A stretch of DNA of 64,000 nt, taken from NCBI GenBank assembly GCA_032586195.1, contig JAWHQP010000002.1, positions 277,081 through 341,080 on the forward strand, in the 5' to 3' direction. Made by a program: the position numbers and the translations under genes. This DNA is from JAWHQP01 sp032586195. GTDB taxonomy: Bacteria; Pseudomonadota; Gammaproteobacteria; Enterobacterales; Pasteurellaceae. Of this stretch, positions 60,470 to 64,000 are shown in pieces; within the stretch, counting starts at the first letter, position 1, and each line of letters opens with the position of its first letter. Under the pieces are notes generated by a model that saw only the letters and a program-made list of their open reading frames with translations, was not told where the DNA came from and searched no databases.

Positions 60470-61461
60470 GGCGTTTTCATGTGACGGGCCACCATCACAG
60501 GATCATCAATAATTATCTGATAGAGTGATTGCGCTTCTTTACCGAGCGTTTCACCCACAAAACGGTCAATCGCTTCAAAATAGGCGGTATTTTCTTTCGA
60601 GCCGGTCAGAATAAGCGGTAATTTTTGTATTTTATTATGCGGATTTAGTTTTATGCCGAGGATAAACATAAATTCTTCAAATGTGCCGGGACCGCCGGGG
60701 AAAATCACTACACCATGTCCCAAACGCACAAACGCCTCAAGACGCTTTTCGATATCCGGCATGATAATCAGCTCATTTACAATCGGATTCGGTGGCTCGG
60801 AGGCGATAATCGAAGGTTCGGTAATACCGATAAAACGGCTGTTTTTATAACGCTGGTTGGTATGCCCGATAGTCGCTCCTTTCATCGGGGCTTCCATTAC
60901 TCCGGGTCCGCAGCCTGTGATGATATTGAGCTCCCGCAGTCCTAATTCCAGCCCCACCGCGCGGCAATACTGGTATTCCACCTCATTAATAGAGTGGCCG
61001 CCCCAGCATACGATAAGGTTGGGATCTTCCCCCCGATTGAAGGCTTTGGCGTTGCGAAGAATGGAAAATACTTCGTTGGTGATATGTTTGCTGTCGGTTA
61101 AATCCAGCGGGTTAATACGTTGATTCATCAAATTCACGAACAGAATATCACGCAAAACGGCAAATAAATGAAACTGAATATTGCGGATCATCGCGTCATC
61201 TACGAATGCCGTTTCCGGCGGATTGCGGAGTTCCAGCACTACGCCGCGTTCACGAGCGACCAGATTAATATCAAAATCGGGATATTTGTTAAGCAAGGCT
61301 CGGCTGTCATCCGTCACCGCGCCCGAATTCAGCACGGCAAGAGAACTATTACGATAAAGAGAATAAAGCTTGCTTTTGGCTTTTTTAGCAAGGGATTCCA
61401 CCTCCAGATGAGACAGCTCTTCCATGCTGCCGCGAGGATTGACGTAATGAATATTACTCAT
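60457..61461 (-). CDS. ppnN: PpnN (YgdH) nucleotide 5'-monophosphate nucleosidase, truncated by frameshift
   Basis: The N-terminal 334 residues of PpnN, which splits purine and pyrimidine nucleoside monophosphates to base and ribose 5-phosphate. The LOG-like catalytic core is complete: CWGGHSINEVEYQY, ITGCGPGVMEAPMKGATIGH, and FPGGPGTFEEFMFILGI with the PGGxGTxxE motif. It then ends in a short unrelated tail (TPWRK) where the frame breaks. ATG 61461 follows AGGAAAA; a frame open to 61605 overlaps queF and is not used. It is third in a DUF2310-queF-ppnN unit. If the break is real, the enzyme keeps its active site but loses the C-terminal domain. Confidence 0.85.
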   Translation of the reverse strand: MSNIHYVNPRGSMEELSHLEVESLAKKAKSKLYSLYRNSSLAVLNSGAVTDDSRALLNKYPDFDINLVARERGVVLELRNPPETAFVDDAMIRNIQFHLFAVLRDILFVNLMNQRINPLDLTDSKHITNEVFSILRNAKAFNRGEDPNLIVCWGGHSINEVEYQYCRAVGLELGLRELNIITGCGPGVMEAPMKGATIGHTNQRYKNSRFIGITEPSIIASEPPNPIVNELIIMPDIEKRLEAFVRLGHGVVIFPGGPGTFEEFMFILGIKLNPHNKIQKLPLILTGSKENTAYFEAIDRFVGETLGKEAQSLYQIIIDDPVMVARHMKTPWRK

Positions 61462-61483
61462 AAATTTTCCTAATGTTAGATGA

Positions 61484-62323
61484 TTATTGACGTGCCATAC
61501 GCCGATTGGCCGGTACCGCTTCAAAGTTGGAACGGAACGGGTTGATATCCAGTCCGCCGCGACGGGTGTAGCGAGCGTAAACACTAAGCTTTTCAGGCTG
61601 AGCAAATCGCATTAAATCGCAGAAGATACGTTCCACGCATTGTTCGTGGAACTCGTTGTGCTGACGAAATGAGACAACGTAACGTAAAAGTTTCTCACGG
61701 TCGATTTTTCTGCCCGCATAGTGAATTTGCAACGAACCCCAGTCGGGTTGGCGGGTAATTAAACAGTTTGATTTCAATAAATGGCTCACCAGGATTTCTT
61801 CGACCGATTCATCTGAAACACAATTTTGCAGCCATTGCGGGTTAAATCCGTAATCCTCAATTTCAATATCCAGCCCGTCAATGCATTCACCTTGAAAGGA
61901 AACCAGCGGAGAACCGGTATAATCCGCTAATTGATACAGACGAACCTTTACTTCGCCCTCGGCACAGTCACATAAATCCCGCTGCATGGTCTGGCGCACC
62001 TCATCAAAAGAGGTGAATTTGGTTTGATTGAAGCTGTTTAAATAAAGCTTAAAGCTTTTAGATTCAATTAAATTGGCGGAACGATAATCGATTTCCACAT
62101 CGGCAATCGCAACCTGCGGCACGCCTTTCGGATTAAGCCAGGAAACTTCATAAGCGGTCCAAATGTCCGCACCTCGGTCGAAAGGCTGTTGCCGGCTGAT
62201 ACCGAGTCCATCACGATTCAAACGTCGCGGCACGGGCTGCAATAAGCTGCGATCGTAATGGCTGACATAGGCGGTTTTTTGTCCTAATTTGAGATTTTTC
62301 AGACTGTTATCTTGATAATCCAT
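61484..62323 (-). CDS. queF: NADPH-dependent 7-cyano-7-deazaguanine reductase QueF
   Basis: A 279-residue two-domain tunnel-fold enzyme reducing preQ0 to preQ1 for queuosine in tRNA. The QueF motif ESKSFKLYLNSFNQTKF binds NADPH. LLKSNCLITRQPDWGS holds the nucleophilic cysteine and the substrate glutamate lies downstream. FHEQCVERIFCDL is also conserved. It starts 9 bases after the DUF2310 gene, and ppnN follows by 22 bases, an enteric-like neighbourhood (yqcC-syd-queF-ppnN in E. coli). Confidence 0.96.
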   Translation of the reverse strand: MDYQDNSLKNLKLGQKTAYVSHYDRSLLQPVPRRLNRDGLGISRQQPFDRGADIWTAYEVSWLNPKGVPQVAIADVEIDYRSANLIESKSFKLYLNSFNQTKFTSFDEVRQTMQRDLCDCAEGEVKVRLYQLADYTGSPLVSFQGECIDGLDIEIEDYGFNPQWLQNCVSDESVEEILVSHLLKSNCLITRQPDWGSLQIHYAGRKIDREKLLRYVVSFRQHNEFHEQCVERIFCDLMRFAQPEKLSVYARYTRRGGLDINPFRSNFEAVPANRRMARQ

Positions 62324-62332
62324 TGTTATTCC

Positions 62333-63115
62333 TTAAAGAAAATTCCATGAGATATTGGAAATTAAGCGGCATTTATCACATTTAAAATGAAATTGGTCAA
62401 ACAGCGGCCGCGGCAGCGCCCATTCGCCTCCGCATATCGGACAACGGCGATGTTGTTCCGCTTGCAGACTTTCGCCGCCCACGCGATAAAGATAATAATA
62501 GGTCGGCACGCCGCTGTGCCGCTCAATGGCTTGAGCCAAATAATAACCGTGTTTGAACAGGTTGCTGTCAGTATCGGAAATTTCATGCAATGCCTGTCGT
62601 TCCAACACTGCGCCGTTCATTTGCAGCTGATCGCATGCCTGCCAGTTTTCCTGCCATTTGATTAAATCCATGCTCAAGTGCGGTGCTTTTTTAAGCTGTT
62701 TGTAAAGTGGAATCGGCGCAAGATGATCACCGCAATGCAGGGGAGAACACACTTGCAGATAAGTAGTGTGCAGTATCTGCCATGCGGGTTTTTCACCCGC
62801 AAAAGTAATATCGGAATTTAAATCTTCACCCACGATTTGAAAACTCGAAAAAATAACACCGCATTTTTGTGCATTTTCCAGTACACGCTCGACTTCCGCG
62901 TTGTTATAGTCGGGTAACAGGCTCTGTTGTTCGGGACAAATCACCCGCGCCGCCAAGCCCGTTTCACCTTCCTGTTCCGCGGGAAAAACAGGAATTTCCC
63001 GCTCGATAATTTGCCCGTTATAACGCCATTGATCAATCACTTGATTAACTGCCGCCGTTTGTTGAAGGCGTTGTTCGACTTGATCGATTCTGAAAAAAAC
63101 TTCCACTAAATACAT
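62333..63115 (-). CDS. Zinc-ribbon protein of the DUF2310 family
   Basis: A 260-residue protein with a C-terminal zinc ribbon (CPICGGEW ... FKCDKCRLI, about residues 222-253) preceded by an alpha/beta domain of unknown role (PAWQILHTTYLQVCSPLHCG). The family is restricted to gammaproteobacteria and is described as possibly nucleic-acid binding. It is the first gene of the unit with queF and ppnN. An uptake-signal core (62676-62684) lies in the coding sequence. Function unknown. Confidence 0.82.
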   Translation of the reverse strand: MYLVEVFFRIDQVEQRLQQTAAVNQVIDQWRYNGQIIEREIPVFPAEQEGETGLAARVICPEQQSLLPDYNNAEVERVLENAQKCGVIFSSFQIVGEDLNSDITFAGEKPAWQILHTTYLQVCSPLHCGDHLAPIPLYKQLKKAPHLSMDLIKWQENWQACDQLQMNGAVLERQALHEISDTDSNLFKHGYYLAQAIERHSGVPTYYYLYRVGGESLQAEQHRRCPICGGEWALPRPLFDQFHFKCDKCRLISNISWNFL

Positions 63116-63187
63116 TTTATGTTTTGGCTTTAGCGCCGGTTTGGTTAGAATGTGACATCATAACCTATAACGATTTTGAGGTCTATT

Positions 63188-63508
63188 TTGTCGATTCATT
63201 TACAAGCAAAAAAACATTTACACCAGCTTTATTTAGTGATGAATGAATTAGATTTATGGCAAACCGTGCCACCTGCCGCCGAAGCGTTCCAAAGCACCGA
63301 GCCTTTTGCCATTGATACGATGACGGCGGCGCAATGGCTGCAATGGATTTTTATTCCGCGTATGCATGCTTTAATCGAAAGCAATGGCGAATTGCCGTCT
63401 CAAATTGCCATTTCGCCTTATATTGAAGAAGCGTTGAAAGAACTCGACGGTCTTCCGAGATTATTAAGCCCGATCATCAGTATTGAAGCCTTATTAAAAC
63501 GACAATAA
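63188..63508 (+). CDS. yqcC: YqcC-family protein (DUF446)
   Basis: A 106-residue protein: AKKHLHQLYLVMNELDLWQTVPP, FAIDTMTAAQWLQWIFIPRMHALIE and LPRLLSPIISIEALL match YqcC, normally encoded just before truC (tRNA pseudouridine-65 synthase). No ATG is available; TTG 63188 with GAGG seven bases upstream is the best start. truC does not follow here; a non-coding or remnant stretch and a leucine-rich-repeat gene do. It is divergent from the DUF2310 gene. Confidence 0.85.
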   Translation: MSIHLQAKKHLHQLYLVMNELDLWQTVPPAAEAFQSTEPFAIDTMTAAQWLQWIFIPRMHALIESNGELPSQIAISPYIEEALKELDGLPRLLSPIISIEALLKRQ

Positions 63509-63774
63509 CCCAATCCCGGGCTAACTTGCGCCCCCGCAAACGGACAACCATAAGTCCCTTGTATCGAAGTATCGAGCGATGTCATTGCCTCCGTAAAAGC
63601 CATTAACGTCAGCCACATGGCATCACGCCACACTACCAATCCTCATGTAAGTTTGTATAAAGTGATCGAAACCATGCACGAAACCGGCCGCCAAATACCG
63701 CAAAACTTCACAAGGCAGGTTGCCCGCCCTACTCTTTCATTTTGTGCAAGCGCATCATAACATCATATAACAAA
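63509..63774 (-). other. Non-coding stretch with possible phage-type (Icd/Ash-like) remnant and structured RNA
   Basis: On the minus strand a short frame from 63639 reads VVWRDAMWLTLMAFTEAM and then runs antisense into the end of yqcC. I recall similar short frames annotated in Pasteurellaceae prophages beside Icd-like division inhibitors, but cannot confirm it. Upstream of it on the same strand a GC-rich hairpin GGGCGGGCAACCTGCC (about 63712-63727) and a string of small inverted pieces resemble the structured leaders of such genes. No other coding sequence is seen. Confidence 0.35.
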
Positions 63775-64000
63775 TTAATAGTCAATTTTACAGTTGGGTA
63801 ATTGGTTTTGTAACCAAATTCTGTCTGACCCAGGAATTTTATTATTTTTCAAGTTTAAATAAGTTAATTTTGATAAATGAGATAATGGAGTAATATCAGT
63901 AATATTGTTTTCCGATAAACCTAGACATGTTAAATTTATTAAGTTAGATAATGGAGTAATATCAGTAATATTGTTTTCCGATAAACCTAGACATGTTAAA
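63775..64000 (-). CDS. Leucine-rich-repeat protein, C-terminal part (5' end beyond window)
   Basis: The frame is open from the window edge to TAA at 63775-63777 and encodes 75 residues: 22-residue repeats LTCLGLSENNITDITPLSNL, LTCLGLSENNITDITPLSHL, LTYLNLKNNKIPGS, then a short capping tail ending PNCKIDY. This is the SDS22/internalin-type leucine-rich repeat, with Asn and Ile/Leu at ladder positions. The tail caps the last repeat, and no membrane or sorting signal is seen at this end. GC is much lower than in neighbouring genes and the DNA repeats are identical, which points to recent expansion or transfer. Confidence 0.85.
   Translation of the reverse strand, partial: LTCLGLSENNITDITPLSNLINLTCLGLSENNITDITPLSHLSKLTYLNLKNNKIPGSDRIWLQNQLPNCKIDY
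63881..64000. repeat. Perfect 66-bp tandem DNA repeat coding for leucine-rich repeats
   Basis: The unit at 63881-63946 recurs from 63947; the 54 bases of the second copy before the window ends are identical. Each unit encodes one 22-residue leucine-rich repeat. Confidence 0.95.

Noticed and set aside
61462..61605. 48-codon N-terminal extension of PpnN
   Set aside because: Overlaps the end of queF and matches nothing; ATG 61461 has a ribosome site and the family start.
63418..63639. 73-codon minus-strand frame as a real gene
   Set aside because: Its second half is antisense to conserved yqcC; only the first part resembles a known short phage frame, so it is treated as a remnant.
63881..64000. 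66-bp periodic repeat as a CRISPR or plasmid iteron array
   Set aside because: The unit is translated in frame as a 22-residue leucine-rich repeat with no spacer.

Overview
The window reads as chromosome of a Pasteurellaceae bacterium of the Haemophilus-type DNA-uptake clade. The 9-base uptake signal AAGTGCGGT and its reverse complement occur about 30 times, and gene content and order are typical of the family. The complete glg operon, the H. influenzae-type carbonic anhydrase and the overall gene set would suit a rumen succinate producer such as Mannheimia (Basfia) succiniciproducens. That species guess is inference. Almost everything is housekeeping DNA on both strands. I see no rRNA, tRNA, CRISPR array or complete insertion sequence.

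Layout. 1-3.9 kb: the 3' end of thiI, a YvcK/YbhK-family gene, and the molybdopterin operon moaA-moaC-moaD-moaE behind a Moco-riboswitch-like leader. 4-9.6 kb: recB-recD. 9.7-12.2 kb: aroF-tyrA with two tandem TyrR-box-like operators, then a 49-residue lipoprotein. 12.5-15.4 kb: ybaK, an usg-like gene, purR, and a 27-residue membrane protein divergent from purR. 15.7-19.9 kb: a TRAP-TAXI transporter (binding protein, fused permease, universal stress protein). 20-25.6 kb: carbonic anhydrase, the yadGH ABC exporter, aspC, and purE-purK under a PurR-like operator. 25.8-33.3 kb: pepN, pyrD, rnm (yciV), yciO, rluB, cysB.

33.4-38.6 kb is an iron/stress patch. It holds dps with Fur- and OxyR-like sites, an MXKDX-repeat secreted protein divergent from an ECF sigma factor and its zinc-type anti-sigma factor, and a large TonB-dependent haemoglobin/transferrin-type receptor. 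38.8-41 kb: asnS and folE. 41.1-50.8 kb: glgB-glgX-glgC-glgA-glgP behind a CRP-like site, covering both glycogen synthesis and breakdown. 50.9-60 kb: ydjA, sppA, an unknown lipoprotein, a LysR regulator, topA, glpT and a small XRE regulator. 60-63.5 kb: a DUF2310 gene, queF and a frameshifted ppnN on one strand, with yqcC divergent. 63.5-64 kb: a probable phage-type remnant and the 3' end of a leucine-rich-repeat gene.

The main surprises are a single-base frameshift that splits ppnN, and a homopolymer frameshift that cuts off the tail of the MXKDX protein. Two genes are too short for a 60-codon cutoff (the 49-aa lipoprotein and the 27-aa membrane protein). Uptake signals have been turned into terminators and, inside genes, into a recurring SAVLKN peptide. 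A leucine-rich-repeat gene with perfect 66-bp DNA repeats runs off the window edge. No clearly undescribed multi-gene system is obvious. The sigma/anti-sigma/MXKDX module next to the TonB receptor is the closest candidate.
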